Origin: Salmonella enterica subsp. houtenae serovar Houten
GTDB lineage: Bacteria; Pseudomonadota; Gammaproteobacteria; Enterobacterales; Enterobacteriaceae
Direction of reading: 5' to 3'
Assembly: GCA_900478215.1 (NCBI GenBank)
Contig: LS483478.1
Location: forward strand, 1,178,001 to 1,242,000
Length of the DNA stretch: 64,000 nucleotides
Program-made: the position numbers and the translations under genes
Notes under the pieces: generated by a model
What the model saw: only the letters and a program-made list of their open reading frames with translations
Told to the model about the DNA's origin: nothing
Databases searched by the model: none
Shown here: positions 46,040-55,082 of the stretch, piece after piece
How the letters are laid out: every line of letters begins with the position of its first letter
Position numbering within the stretch: position 1 is the first letter of the stretch

Positions 46040-48355
46040 ATGAACGGTTGGCGTGGTAAACGTGGCTGCTGGCTGTGGCTGGCGGGCGCGCCGCTTTTTA
46101 TTCTCCTGGCGTTATGGGCGGCGGATAACCTCTGGCCGCTGCCGCTCAATGAGGTCCACCCTGCGCGGGTCGTGGTAGCTCATGACGGTACGCCGCTGTG
46201 GCGCTTTGCCGACGCCGGGGGGATCTGGCGTTATCCGGTGACGATTGAAGAGGTCTCTCCCCGTTATCTGGAGGCCTTAATCAATTACGAAGATCGCTGG
46301 TTCTGGCGGCACCCTGGCGTTAACCCTTTCTCCGTCGCGCGCGCGGCATGGCAGGATCTTACCGCCGGGCGTGTTATTTCCGGCGGCAGTACGCTGACCA
46401 TGCAGGTGGCGAGACTTCTGGACCCGCATTCGCGCACGTTCGGCGGTAAAATCCGCCAGCTTTGGCGCGCGCTCCAGCTTGAATGGCATTTGTCCAAGCG
46501 CGACATCCTGACGCTGTACCTGAACCGCGCGCCGTTCGGCGGCACGCTACAGGGTATTGGCGCCGCAAGCTGGGCCTACTTCGGCAAGCCGCCCGCGCGC
46601 CTGAGCTACGCTGATGCGGCGCTGCTGGCCGTATTGCCGCAGGCGCCGAGCCGATTACGCCCCGACCGCTGGCCAGCGAGAGCCGAAGCGGCGCGGAATA
46701 AAGTGCTGGATCGGATGGCGGCGCAGGGCGTCTGGCCTGCCGAAACGGTACGCGAGTCGCGTGAAGAGCCGGTCTGGCTGGCGCCACGTCAAATGCCGCA
46801 ACTGGCGCCGCTTTTTGCCCGCATGATGCTGAGTAAAAGCCAGAGCGACAAAATTGTGACCACTCTGGACGCCGGGTTGCAGCGGCAACTGGAAGATCTG
46901 GCGCGGGCATGGAAAGGGCGACTGCCTGCACGTAGTTCGTTGGCGATGATCGTCGTCGATCATACTGATATGAGCGTGCGCGGCTGGGTAGGGTCGGTAG
47001 ACCTTAATGACGACAGCCGTTTTGGTCATGTCGACATGGTAACGGCGATCCGATCGCCGGGATCGGTACTCAAACCCTTTGTGTATGGCCTGGCGCTGGA
47101 TGACGCTTTGATCCATCCCGCATCATTATTACAGGACGTTCCGCGGCGCACCGGAGATTACCGCCCGGGAAACTTCGACAGCGGATTTCACGGCCCGGTC
47201 AGCATGAGCGACGCGCTGGTACGTTCACTGAATCTGCCTGCCGTTCAGGTGCTTGAAGCCTATGGGCCGAAACGATTTGCGGCAAAACTGCATAACGTCG
47301 GCCTGCCGCTATATTTGCCTGTTGGCGCGGCGCCGAATCTTTCGCTGATTCTGGGCGGCGCGGGCGCGCGGCTTGACGAGATGGCGGCGGCATACAGCGC
47401 ATTCGCTCGTCATGGGAAAGCGGCGAAACTACGGTTACAGCCGGACGATCCTCTGTTGGAAAGACCATTAATGTCGCCGGGAGCGGCGTGGATCATTCGA
47501 CGGATTATGGCGGATGAAGCGCAACCCTTGCCGGATAACGCGCTGCCGCGCATTGTGCCGTTGGCGTGGAAAACCGGCACCAGCTACGGCTATCGCGATG
47601 CGTGGGCTATTGGCGTTAATGCGCGCTATATCATCGGCATCTGGACAGGCAGACCCGATGGCACGCCTGTGGTGGGGCAATTTGGTTTTGCCAGCGCGGT
47701 GCCATTGCTTAACCAGGTCAATAATCTGTTACTGGCGCATACGGGACGCTTGCCGGAAGATCCGCGTCCGCAGACGGTAAGCCGCGGCGTCATTTGCTGG
47801 CCGGGCGGACAGACTCTGCCTGCCGGAGACAGCAACTGTCGCCGCCGACTGGCGACATGGCTGCTTGACGATAGTCAGCCGCCCACGCTACTGCTAGCTG
47901 AGCAGGAAGACATAAACGGTATTCGTTTCCCGGTCTGGCTGGATGATACGGGGCGGCGTGTCGCTGCCGACTGTCCGCAGGCGCGTGCACATACTTTTAT
48001 CGTTTGGCCGCGTCCGCTGGAGCCGTGGCTGCCGCCTGCGGAAAGACGTAGCGCCCGCTTACCCGCGGCGTCCGCCCACTGCCCGCCGCTACAGGGCAGT
48101 GATGCCGCGCCGTTAATGCTGTCAGGAGTGAGGGATGGCGCGGTGATCAGGCTATTGCCAGGCCAGGAAAACGTCACGCTGCCCGTCTCGACTACCGGCG
48201 GTAAAGGGCATCGCTGGTGGTTTTTAAATGGCGAACCTGTTAATGGCGCAAATAATCGCCTTTATTTATTACTAAATATCGCTGGACGTTATCAACTTGT
48301 CGTAATGGATGAGTCCGGTCAGGTTGCAGTAGTTAATTTTGAATTAATGCGTTAA
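46040..48355 (+). CDS. pbpC: Penicillin-binding protein 1C
   Basis: The 771-residue bifunctional protein has a signal anchor (about 10-28). A glycosyltransferase domain contains EDRWFWRHPGVNP and GGSTLTMQVARLL. A transpeptidase domain has the active serine in SPGSVLKPF, SLN and KTGTSYG motifs. A C-terminal BiPBP-type domain follows. The ATG abuts the yfhM stop with no base between, so the two are translationally coupled. Confidence 0.95.
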   Translation: MNGWRGKRGCWLWLAGAPLFILLALWAADNLWPLPLNEVHPARVVVAHDGTPLWRFADAGGIWRYPVTIEEVSPRYLEALINYEDRWFWRHPGVNPFSVARAAWQDLTAGRVISGGSTLTMQVARLLDPHSRTFGGKIRQLWRALQLEWHLSKRDILTLYLNRAPFGGTLQGIGAASWAYFGKPPARLSYADAALLAVLPQAPSRLRPDRWPARAEAARNKVLDRMAAQGVWPAETVRESREEPVWLAPRQMPQLAPLFARMMLSKSQSDKIVTTLDAGLQRQLEDLARAWKGRLPARSSLAMIVVDHTDMSVRGWVGSVDLNDDSRFGHVDMVTAIRSPGSVLKPFVYGLALDDALIHPASLLQDVPRRTGDYRPGNFDSGFHGPVSMSDALVRSLNLPAVQVLEAYGPKRFAAKLHNVGLPLYLPVGAAPNLSLILGGAGARLDEMAAAYSAFARHGKAAKLRLQPDDPLLERPLMSPGAAWIIRRIMADEAQPLPDNALPRIVPLAWKTGTSYGYRDAWAIGVNARYIIGIWTGRPDGTPVVGQFGFASAVPLLNQVNNLLLAHTGRLPEDPRPQTVSRGVICWPGGQTLPAGDSNCRRRLATWLLDDSQPPTLLLAEQEDINGIRFPVWLDDTGRRVAADCPQARAHTFIVWPRPLEPWLPPAERRSARLPAASAHCPPLQGSDAAPLMLSGVRDGAVIRLLPGQENVTLPVSTTGGKGHRWWFLNGEPVNGANNRLYLLLNIAGRYQLVVMDESGQVAVVNFELMR

Positions 48356-48450
48356 CTATTCTGAAAAATATATTATGAATTTATTTTAATTTAATCTTAA
48401 TCATAATTGTGAATTATTAATTATTCCTGGATTCCCCTTGAGAAGGGCGC

Positions 48451-48464
48451 TTGATACATATCAA
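48451..48464. promoter_or_regulatory. FNR box of the DMSO-reductase-like operon
   Basis: TTGATACATATCAA is a perfect match to TTGAT-N4-ATCAA. If FNR acts as a class II activator (centre at -41.5), the transcript would start near 48499, just ahead of the ATG at 48518. This implies anaerobic expression. Confidence 0.9.
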
Positions 48465-48517
48465 GAGTTCCGGCGCATAAAAATACGACAATGTGTTTTT
48501 ATTTGACGAGTCGGATC

Positions 48518-50896
48518 ATGAAAAAAATAAAAAGCCAGGGAAATGGCGAGCAGCCTGCTATTTCCCGACGCAATTTTATCCAGGCTAGCTCTGCGCTTAT
48601 TGCGTTACCGTTTGTCTCCTCAAACTCTACAGCTCAGGCGCGCGCTGTGACGGCGACTGAAAATAGGCCTGCGGAAAAAGTCGTCCAGACATGCAGCACT
48701 TTTGACTGTGGAGGCAAATGCGATATTCGGGCGCATGTTAGTGACGGTATCGTGACGCGAATTTCAACGCGACCTGATAATGCGTTGGATGCGCAAATGC
48801 CGGTGATGCGTGCCTGTGTTCGTGGACGCGCATACCGTAAATTTGTTTATCATCCTGACAGACTTAAATATCCCATGAAGCGTGTAGGAAAACGCGGTGA
48901 AGGAAAATTCGAGCGAATTTCCTGGGATGAAGCGACAACCTTAATCGCCGATAATTTAAAATCGATTACTGAAAAATATGGCCCGGCCTCGCGCTATGTT
49001 CATGTTGGCACCGCTGTTTCCGGCGGCACCTTTTCCGGCGACAAAATGGCGCGTCGCCTGCTGAATCTGACCGGCGGCTATCTGGAAAGCTACCATTCAG
49101 TGAGTATGGGTAACACGGCGGCCGCGACGCCCTACACTTACGGCACTGCCGCCAGCGGCAGTTCGCTGGATACGCTTTTAGAGACCAAACTGGTGATTCT
49201 GTGGGGCCATAACCCGACGGAGACCATTTTTGGTCATACCAACTATTTCTTACAGAAGATGAAGCAGAACGGTACGCGGTTTATCGTAGTTGATCCGCGT
49301 TATTCCGACACGGTTGCATCTCTTGCCGACCAGTGGATTCCGCTGCTGCCCACTACCGACAATGCGCTGATGGACGCGATGATGTATGTCATCATCAGCG
49401 AGAATTTGCACGATCGCACGTTTATTGCGCGCTACGCTATCGGTTTTGACGAAGGCGCTATGCCGGAAGGCGTACCGGCTAACGAATCGCTGGTGGCGTA
49501 TTTGACCGGCGCCAAAGACGGTGTCGTTAAGTCACCCGAGTGGGCAGAAAAGATCACCCATGTGCCGGCGCAAACCATTCGCCAGTTGGCGCGTGATTAC
49601 GCGAATACCAAACCCGCCGCGTTGATTCAAGGGTGGGGGCCACAGCGCCACAACTGCGGCGAACGTACCGCGCGCGGCTCGACTCTGCTGGCGACCATTA
49701 CCGGTAATGTGGGCATCAAAGGCGGTTGGGCAGCGGGTTACGGCGGCTGCGCTAACCGTAAATTTGCTGCGGGTCCGGAGATGCCAGATAACCCGGTAAA
49801 AGACAAAATTTCGGTGATGAACTGGGTGCAGGCCGCAGACGACGCCAGCAAAGTGACGCCGGATGTTGGGCTGAAAGATGCCGATAAGCTGGACGGTAAC
49901 ATCCGTATTCTGTTCTCGCTGGCCGGGAACTATCTGGCGAACCAGAACCCCGATCTGCGCCAGGCGGTACGCGTACTGGAGGATGAGTCAAAGATCCAGT
50001 TTATCGTCGCCAGCGATCTGTTTATGACGCCGAGCGCGAAATACGCCGATCTACTGCTGCCGGAAACCAGCTTCATGGAACGTTGGAACATCGGTGAAAC
50101 CTGGGGCACGGCAAGCTACCTGATCCTCTCTGAAAAACTGATCGAGCCTGAATTTGAGCGTCGCTCCGACTACGACTGGCTGCGTGAGGTGGCGGCGAAG
50201 TTAGGCATTGAGAACGAATTTAGCCAGGGGCGCGATGAGAAAGCGTGGATTGAACACATCTGGGAACAGACGCGTCTGGCGATGCCGGACGAAAATCTGC
50301 CGGATTTTGTCACGCTGCAAAAGACCCGTCAGCATCTGTTCAAAAGCGCGCCATTTGTCGCCTTTGAAGACAATATTCGCGATCCGGACAATCATCCGTT
50401 CCCGACGCCGTCAGGAAAAATCGAGATCTTCTCGAAGCGCCTGTACGACATGCAGCATCCGGAAATCCCGGCGTTGTCGCACTACGTTCCCGCGCATGAA
50501 GGCCCGGAAGATGCGCTGGCGAAAGATTTTCCGCTCCAGCTAATTACGTGGAAAGGAAAAAACCGCGCCAACTCAACGCAATACGCTAACCCGTGGCTGA
50601 TTGAAGTTCAGCAGCAGACATTGTGGATCAACCCGCAGGATGCGCAAAAGCGCGGCATTACGCATGGCGACATGGTGCGCATTCATAACACACGCGGGAT
50701 TTGCGAAATTCCGGCGGAAGTGACGCCGCGCATTATTCCCGGCGTTGTCGCGATGCAGGCTGGCGCCTGGTGGCAGCCGGATGAGAACGGTATTGATAAA
50801 GGCGGCTGCGCGAACGTCCTCAGCTCGGCCCGTATTACCGCGCTGGCGAAGGGAAATTCACATCAAACCATGCTGGTGGAGGTGGCTAAAGCATGA
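48518..50896 (+). CDS. DMSO-reductase-family molybdopterin catalytic subunit
   Basis: The 792-residue protein has a twin-arginine signal (SRRNFIQASSALIALP), so it folds in the cytoplasm and is exported. A [4Fe-4S] motif CSTFDCGGKC...C (about 55-95; Cx4CxxxC spacing) opens the mature enzyme; E. coli DmsA/YnfE have Cx3CxxxC. MKRVGKRGEGKFERISWDEA and the bis-MGD motifs are conserved with YnfE. The Mo-ligand serine aligns in YHSVSMGNT. The start at 48518 is preferred over 48491 because the FNR box would place the transcript start downstream of 48491. Substrate is unknown: an S-oxide, N-oxide or other oxyanion. Confidence 0.9.
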   Translation: MKKIKSQGNGEQPAISRRNFIQASSALIALPFVSSNSTAQARAVTATENRPAEKVVQTCSTFDCGGKCDIRAHVSDGIVTRISTRPDNALDAQMPVMRACVRGRAYRKFVYHPDRLKYPMKRVGKRGEGKFERISWDEATTLIADNLKSITEKYGPASRYVHVGTAVSGGTFSGDKMARRLLNLTGGYLESYHSVSMGNTAAATPYTYGTAASGSSLDTLLETKLVILWGHNPTETIFGHTNYFLQKMKQNGTRFIVVDPRYSDTVASLADQWIPLLPTTDNALMDAMMYVIISENLHDRTFIARYAIGFDEGAMPEGVPANESLVAYLTGAKDGVVKSPEWAEKITHVPAQTIRQLARDYANTKPAALIQGWGPQRHNCGERTARGSTLLATITGNVGIKGGWAAGYGGCANRKFAAGPEMPDNPVKDKISVMNWVQAADDASKVTPDVGLKDADKLDGNIRILFSLAGNYLANQNPDLRQAVRVLEDESKIQFIVASDLFMTPSAKYADLLLPETSFMERWNIGETWGTASYLILSEKLIEPEFERRSDYDWLREVAAKLGIENEFSQGRDEKAWIEHIWEQTRLAMPDENLPDFVTLQKTRQHLFKSAPFVAFEDNIRDPDNHPFPTPSGKIEIFSKRLYDMQHPEIPALSHYVPAHEGPEDALAKDFPLQLITWKGKNRANSTQYANPWLIEVQQQTLWINPQDAQKRGITHGDMVRIHNTRGICEIPAEVTPRIIPGVVAMQAGAWWQPDENGIDKGGCANVLSSARITALAKGNSHQTMLVEVAKA

Positions 50897-51522
50897 GTCA
50901 GTTTACATATTACCCGCCGGTGAGCGATAAACAGCTGGGTTTTTTCATCGACTCTTCACGCTGATCTGGCTGTAAAGCCTGCCAGGTGGCCTGCAAAGAC
51001 AAAAACAATCTGGAAGCAGGCCGCCTTTTCCGCCGTGTCTATGACGTCAACGGCGGGAGTTTTATCCCTACCGGGCAGGGCGGGGTCAGCAACAACGTAT
51101 TTGCTTATACGCTTTCCATTTCATGTAACCACTGTGCGGACCCGATCTGCACCAAAAATTGTCCGACCACTGCCATGCATAAACGTCCGGGCGACGGCAT
51201 CGTGCGCGTTGATACCGACAAATGCGTCGGCTGTGGCTATTGCGCCTGGTCCTGCCCTTACGGCGCGCCGCAGCTTAACGAGCAGACCGGTCAAATGTCC
51301 AAGTGCGACATGTGCGTCGAGTTGCAGACGAAAGGTGAACAGCCCGTCTGTGTCGCGACCTGTCCGCTGGAGGCCATCAAGTTTGGCCCTATTGATGAAC
51401 TGCGCGCGAAGTACGGTAGCGTATGTGACGTGAACGGGCTGCCAGATTCATCAATCACCAAACCTAATCTGGTGGTCAAAGCGCATCAGGGCGCAGAAAA
51501 AGAGGGTAAGCGCCATGCATGA
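50893..51522 (+). CDS. DmsB-like four-cluster electron-transfer subunit with in-frame TGA
   Basis: The frame starts with ATG overlapping the previous stop (ATGA). It reads MSQFTYYPPV...FIDSSR, then TGA (50962-50964), then SGCKACQVACKD and 184 further open codons. E. coli DmsB and YnfG read IDSSRCTGCKTC at this place, so the TGA replaces the first cluster cysteine. The other ferredoxin motifs are complete (CNHCADPICTKNC, CVGCGYCAWSCPYG, CDMCVELQ...CVATC). If TGA is read as selenocysteine the product is 209 aa. If not, the gene is dead or restarts without three cluster cysteines. The rest of the operon is intact. Confidence 0.85.
50962..50987 (+). promoter_or_regulatory. Recoding candidate: TGA codon 24 and following hairpins (SECIS-like)
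   Basis: After the TGA several small structures are possible. GCC-AGGT-GGC (50981-50990) shows an AGGU loop 19 nt after the codon; in E. coli fdhF the AGGUCU loop begins 17 nt after it. Alternatives are GGCT-GTAA-AGCC (50968-50979) and a 7-bp stem from 50964 to 50987. None is a clear match to the known SECIS stem with its bulged U. The base after TGA is T, a good stop context, which argues against recoding. Confidence 0.4.
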
Positions 51523-52324
51523 GTTACCGCTGCTGATTTTTACGCTCTGTTTGCAAGGGTCTGTGGGCGTGACTCTGTGGCTGGCGTTGGGCCGTCAGTA
51601 CGCCGTAGATGGACGAGTGCCTGCACGCGGCGCGCTTCCCGCGATGGCGGGGGCGTTTGTACTGGCCTGCGTGGGGCTGCTTGCTTCAGCGTTGCACATG
51701 GGCTATCCCCTGAATGCGCTAAACGCGTTACGTCATATCGCCAGTTCGTGGCTGAGCCGCGAAGTCGTCTTTGCCAGCCTTTATCTGGCGGCGCTGGGAC
51801 TGGGCGTTGTGCTGCTGTTTTTCCGTAAGCCTGGTTGGCAGCCGCTGCTGGCGCTGGCGGCAGCGCTCGGGCTGGTAGATGTATTCTGCATGGCGCAGAT
51901 TTATATCCATACCTCGGTGGCGACCTGGCAGCATAGCAACACGCTGGCGCTGTTCTTTGGCACGTCAGGCATTATCGGCTCGTTAGTCATCGCGCTGGCT
52001 TATCTGCGCCGCGCTGGCGCCGCAATGCGCTACGCCGTGGTGGTGGTCGCACTGATGGTGCTGATTCGCCTGATCATGCAGCCGCTATGGCTGGCGGATA
52101 TCAATGCGGTGGATACGACGGTCGTAACTTTCCCGCATCGTCCGCTACAGGCGCTGGCGCCGTTGCGTGATGTCTATCTCCTCGGGTGGTGTATCTCAGC
52201 GGCGGGAATGCTCTGCTTTGCCGCAGGCGGTCTGCGAAACGCCAGAGGGGCTCTGGTGGCGGGCAGCGTGTTGCTGCTTATCGGCGAGATTGTGCTGCGC
52301 TATGTCTTCTTTAGTATTGGCTAA
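51515..52324 (+). CDS. DmsC-like membrane anchor subunit
   Basis: The 269-residue protein has about eight hydrophobic helices, as in DmsC, which anchors the complex and oxidises menaquinol. N-terminal HELPLLIFTL resembles DmsC. The gene overlaps the previous one by 8 bp, so translation is coupled and the upstream gene was long translated through its full frame. Confidence 0.85.
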   Translation: MHELPLLIFTLCLQGSVGVTLWLALGRQYAVDGRVPARGALPAMAGAFVLACVGLLASALHMGYPLNALNALRHIASSWLSREVVFASLYLAALGLGVVLLFFRKPGWQPLLALAAALGLVDVFCMAQIYIHTSVATWQHSNTLALFFGTSGIIGSLVIALAYLRRAGAAMRYAVVVVALMVLIRLIMQPLWLADINAVDTTVVTFPHRPLQALAPLRDVYLLGWCISAAGMLCFAAGGLRNARGALVAGSVLLLIGEIVLRYVFFSIG

Positions 52325-53187
52325 TGGTTAACCTGACGATCGATCCGGCGATAGACGTGACGCAGGCCTGCGTCCGTCGTCGCTTTCGTTTTTCTTCCTG
52401 CCGCGCCTGCGCCGACGTTTGTCCGGCGCAGGCGTTTTCGCTGGCGCAGGGGCAGGTCAGCATAGTTACGACGCGCTGCATAGCATGTGGCGACTGTCTG
52501 TTTGTCTGCCCTGTTGACGCCATTATCGGTGTCAAACCGGTTAAACGCTTTGTGCAGGGGGATACGTTGGTGGGGCCATTTTCGTTACAGGCCCCAACGG
52601 TCGATGAGCTGCTTCTCTGGCACAGTCAGTATGGCATTCGCTTTATTGATATTACGGTAGAGCGGTCGGCACAGTGGCTGATGGCGCTGGCGGGGCTAAA
52701 TTTAGCGCTACGTCGCTACGGCGAGCCGTGCTGGTCTTTTAAACACGTTGTTGGCGCAGAGATTAACGCTTCACGGCGCTCGCTGTTTCATGTTCCGCGC
52801 GACACTATTACTCCGTGCGCCGTCGAGCCGGGTAAACGGCGTCTCAGACAGGCATTTTCCGCATTCAGCGAATGCGTGCCTGAAATCAGTCCGGCAGAGT
52901 GTAGAATGTGCGGTGCCTGTTGGCGAAGCTGTCCGGAAAACGTTATTCAGTTTGCCGACGATACCCTAACGATAGCGGCGGCGCGCTGTACGGGATGCGG
53001 TGGCTGTGCGGCGGTATGCCCGCATCAGGCGCTGCGGCTGCGGTTTGACGTGGAACCCGCGCCAATGCGGCATATTGCGGCGCATACGCTCACCTGCGAA
53101 AGCTGCAAACGTACTTTCCATGCTCTCACGCCTGAACACACGCACTGCGTGCTGTGTCAGTACCATGAGTTTGCTATGCGTCTTTGA
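52324..53187 (+). CDS. Polyferredoxin of the DMSO-reductase-like operon
   Basis: The 287-residue protein has four [4Fe-4S] motifs: CRACADVC, CIACGDCLFVC, CRMCGACWRSC and CTGCGGCAAVC. It ends with a Zn-ribbon-like CESCKRTF...CVLCQYHE. There is no signal peptide, so it is probably cytoplasmic. Its TAATG start/stop overlap with the anchor gene indicates one operon. Standard dmsABC operons lack such a gene; no DmsD/TorD-type chaperone is present, so this protein may help maturation or electron supply. Confidence 0.85.
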   Translation: MVNLTIDPAIDVTQACVRRRFRFSSCRACADVCPAQAFSLAQGQVSIVTTRCIACGDCLFVCPVDAIIGVKPVKRFVQGDTLVGPFSLQAPTVDELLLWHSQYGIRFIDITVERSAQWLMALAGLNLALRRYGEPCWSFKHVVGAEINASRRSLFHVPRDTITPCAVEPGKRRLRQAFSAFSECVPEISPAECRMCGACWRSCPENVIQFADDTLTIAAARCTGCGGCAAVCPHQALRLRFDVEPAPMRHIAAHTLTCESCKRTFHALTPEHTHCVLCQYHEFAMRL

Positions 53188-53307
53188 CTTTTGTTGCTAA
53201 TGCTCATTTTATTTTAAAAAAATGTTACCTGCATCCATAGGCAATTGATGGGATGCTCTTTATAATCCGCGCCTGACATAACAACAGAACATATTTCAGA
53301 GGTAAAC

Positions 53308-53739
53308 ATGGCTATTGAACGGACTTTTTCCATCATTAAACCCAATGCGGTGGCAAAAAACGTTATTGGCAGCATCTTTGCGCGCTTTGAAGCAGCAGGG
53401 TTCAGGATTGTCGGTACCAAAATGTTGCACCTGACCGTTGAGCAGGCGCGCGGTTTCTATGCTGAGCACGACGGTAAACCGTTTTTTGACGGTCTGGTGG
53501 AGTTCATGACCTCTGGCCCTATCGTGGTATCCGTGCTGGAAAGTGAAAATGCGGTACAGCGTCACCGCGATCTGCTTGGCGCCACCAATCCGGCGAACGC
53601 GCTGGCTGGTACACTGCGCGCCGACTACGCGGATAGCTTTACTGAAAATGGCACCCACGGTTCGGATTCGCTGGAGTCCGCGCAGCGCGAAATCGCCTTT
53701 TTCTTTGGGGAAGGCGAAGTGTGCCCGCGCACCCGTTAA
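53308..53739 (+). CDS. ndk: Nucleoside diphosphate kinase
   Basis: The 143-residue enzyme balances nucleoside triphosphate pools by a ping-pong mechanism. The catalytic His is in ENGTHGSDS (near 118), and the ATP-binding stretch TFSIIKPNAV is at the N-terminus. A -10-like TATAAT lies at 53261-53266. It is a universal housekeeping gene in the E. coli order ndk-rlmN. Confidence 0.97.
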   Translation: MAIERTFSIIKPNAVAKNVIGSIFARFEAAGFRIVGTKMLHLTVEQARGFYAEHDGKPFFDGLVEFMTSGPIVVSVLESENAVQRHRDLLGATNPANALAGTLRADYADSFTENGTHGSDSLESAQREIAFFFGEGEVCPRTR

Positions 53740-53819
53740 TCGGAGGCGTCTTTACACATTATTTTCGCTAATGCCGCGTGCAGACGTGGCATCCTTGCGC
53801 CAAAATTTGTACAATGCAG

Positions 53820-53863
53820 CGCCCCCGGACGAGCAGTAAGCTCACCGGGGCGTTTCTTTTTTC
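53820..53863 (+). terminator. Terminator after ndk
   Basis: CGCCCCCGG and CCGGGGCG form a strong stem followed by TTTCTTTTTT, between ndk and rlmN. Confidence 0.85.
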
Positions 53864-53909
53864 AACCCTCCAGGGGCCATAACGTGTAATAACGAGGCCG
53901 GAATAGCAT

Positions 53910-55076
53910 ATGTCTGAACAAATTGTCACACCTGAAAGCAATACCCCAGTAGTTCCCAACAACGAAGCAAAAATCAACCTGCTGGATCTGAACCGTCAGC
54001 AGATGCGCGAGTTTTTTAAAAACTTAGGTGAAAAGCCTTTCCGCGCCGATCAGGTGATGAAATGGATGTATCACTATTGCTGCGATAATTTTGATGAGAT
54101 GACCGACATCAACAAAGTGTTGCGCGGCAAACTAAAAGAAGTCGCGGAAATCCGCGCGCCGGAGGTGGTGGAAGAGCAGCGTTCCGCAGACGGCACCATT
54201 AAGTGGGCGATTGCTGTCGGCGATCAGCGCGTTGAAACGGTCTACATCCCGGAGGACGACCGCGCTACGCTGTGCGTTTCTTCACAGGTAGGGTGTGCGT
54301 TGGAGTGCAAATTTTGTTCAACTGCGCAGCAGGGCTTTAACCGCAACCTGCGCGTATCGGAAATTATCGGTCAGGTCTGGCGGGCGGCGAAAATTGTCGG
54401 CGCGGCTAAAGTCACCGGCCAGCGTCCGATCACCAACGTGGTCATGATGGGGATGGGGGAGCCGTTGCTTAACCTGACCAACGTCGTGCCAGCGATGGAA
54501 ATTATGCTCGATGACTTTGGTTTCGGCCTGTCCAAACGCCGTGTTACGCTCTCAACGTCTGGCGTAGTGCCTGCGCTGGATAAGCTGGGCGATATGATAG
54601 ACGTCGCGCTGGCCATCTCCTTGCACGCGCCGAATGACGCCATTCGCGACGAAATCGTCCCGATCAACAAAAAATACAATATCGAAACGTTCCTGGGCGC
54701 GGTTCGCCGCTACCTGGAGAAATCCAACGCCAATCAGGGGCGCGTGACGATTGAATACGTAATGCTTGACCACGTCAACGACGGCACTGACCACGCGCAT
54801 CAACTGGCGGAGCTATTAAAAGAGACGCCTTGTAAGATTAATCTGATTCCGTGGAACCCGTTCCCTGGCGCGCCGTATGGCCGCAGCTCCAACAGCCGCA
54901 TCGATCGCTTTTCTAAAGTTTTGATGAGCTATGGTTTCACGACCATCGTGCGTAAGACACGCGGCGATGACATTGATGCGGCGTGCGGACAGTTGGCTGG
55001 CGACGTGATTGACCGTACCAAACGTACTCTGCGTAAGCGTATGCAGGGAGAGGCGATTGACATCAAGGCCATCTGA
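53910..55076 (+). CDS. rlmN: Dual-specificity RNA methyltransferase RlmN
   Basis: The 388-residue radical-SAM enzyme methylates C2 of A2503 in 23S rRNA and A37 in tRNAs. The cluster motif CKFC lies in LECKFCSTAQQGF. The catalytic Cys near 355 is in DIDAACGQLAG, and the loop GMGEPLLN binds SAM. It is followed by a perfect 15-bp inverted repeat. Confidence 0.96.
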   Translation: MSEQIVTPESNTPVVPNNEAKINLLDLNRQQMREFFKNLGEKPFRADQVMKWMYHYCCDNFDEMTDINKVLRGKLKEVAEIRAPEVVEEQRSADGTIKWAIAVGDQRVETVYIPEDDRATLCVSSQVGCALECKFCSTAQQGFNRNLRVSEIIGQVWRAAKIVGAAKVTGQRPITNVVMMGMGEPLLNLTNVVPAMEIMLDDFGFGLSKRRVTLSTSGVVPALDKLGDMIDVALAISLHAPNDAIRDEIVPINKKYNIETFLGAVRRYLEKSNANQGRVTIEYVMLDHVNDGTDHAHQLAELLKETPCKINLIPWNPFPGAPYGRSSNSRIDRFSKVLMSYGFTTIVRKTRGDDIDAACGQLAGDVIDRTKRTLRKRMQGEAIDIKAI

Positions 55077-55082
55077 TAGCAG

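Noticed and set aside
48491..48517. Upstream ATG of the molybdoenzyme gene (MCFYLTSRI)
   Set aside because: With a class II FNR site at 48451-48464 the transcript would start near 48499, after this ATG; the Tat signal also fits better from 48518.
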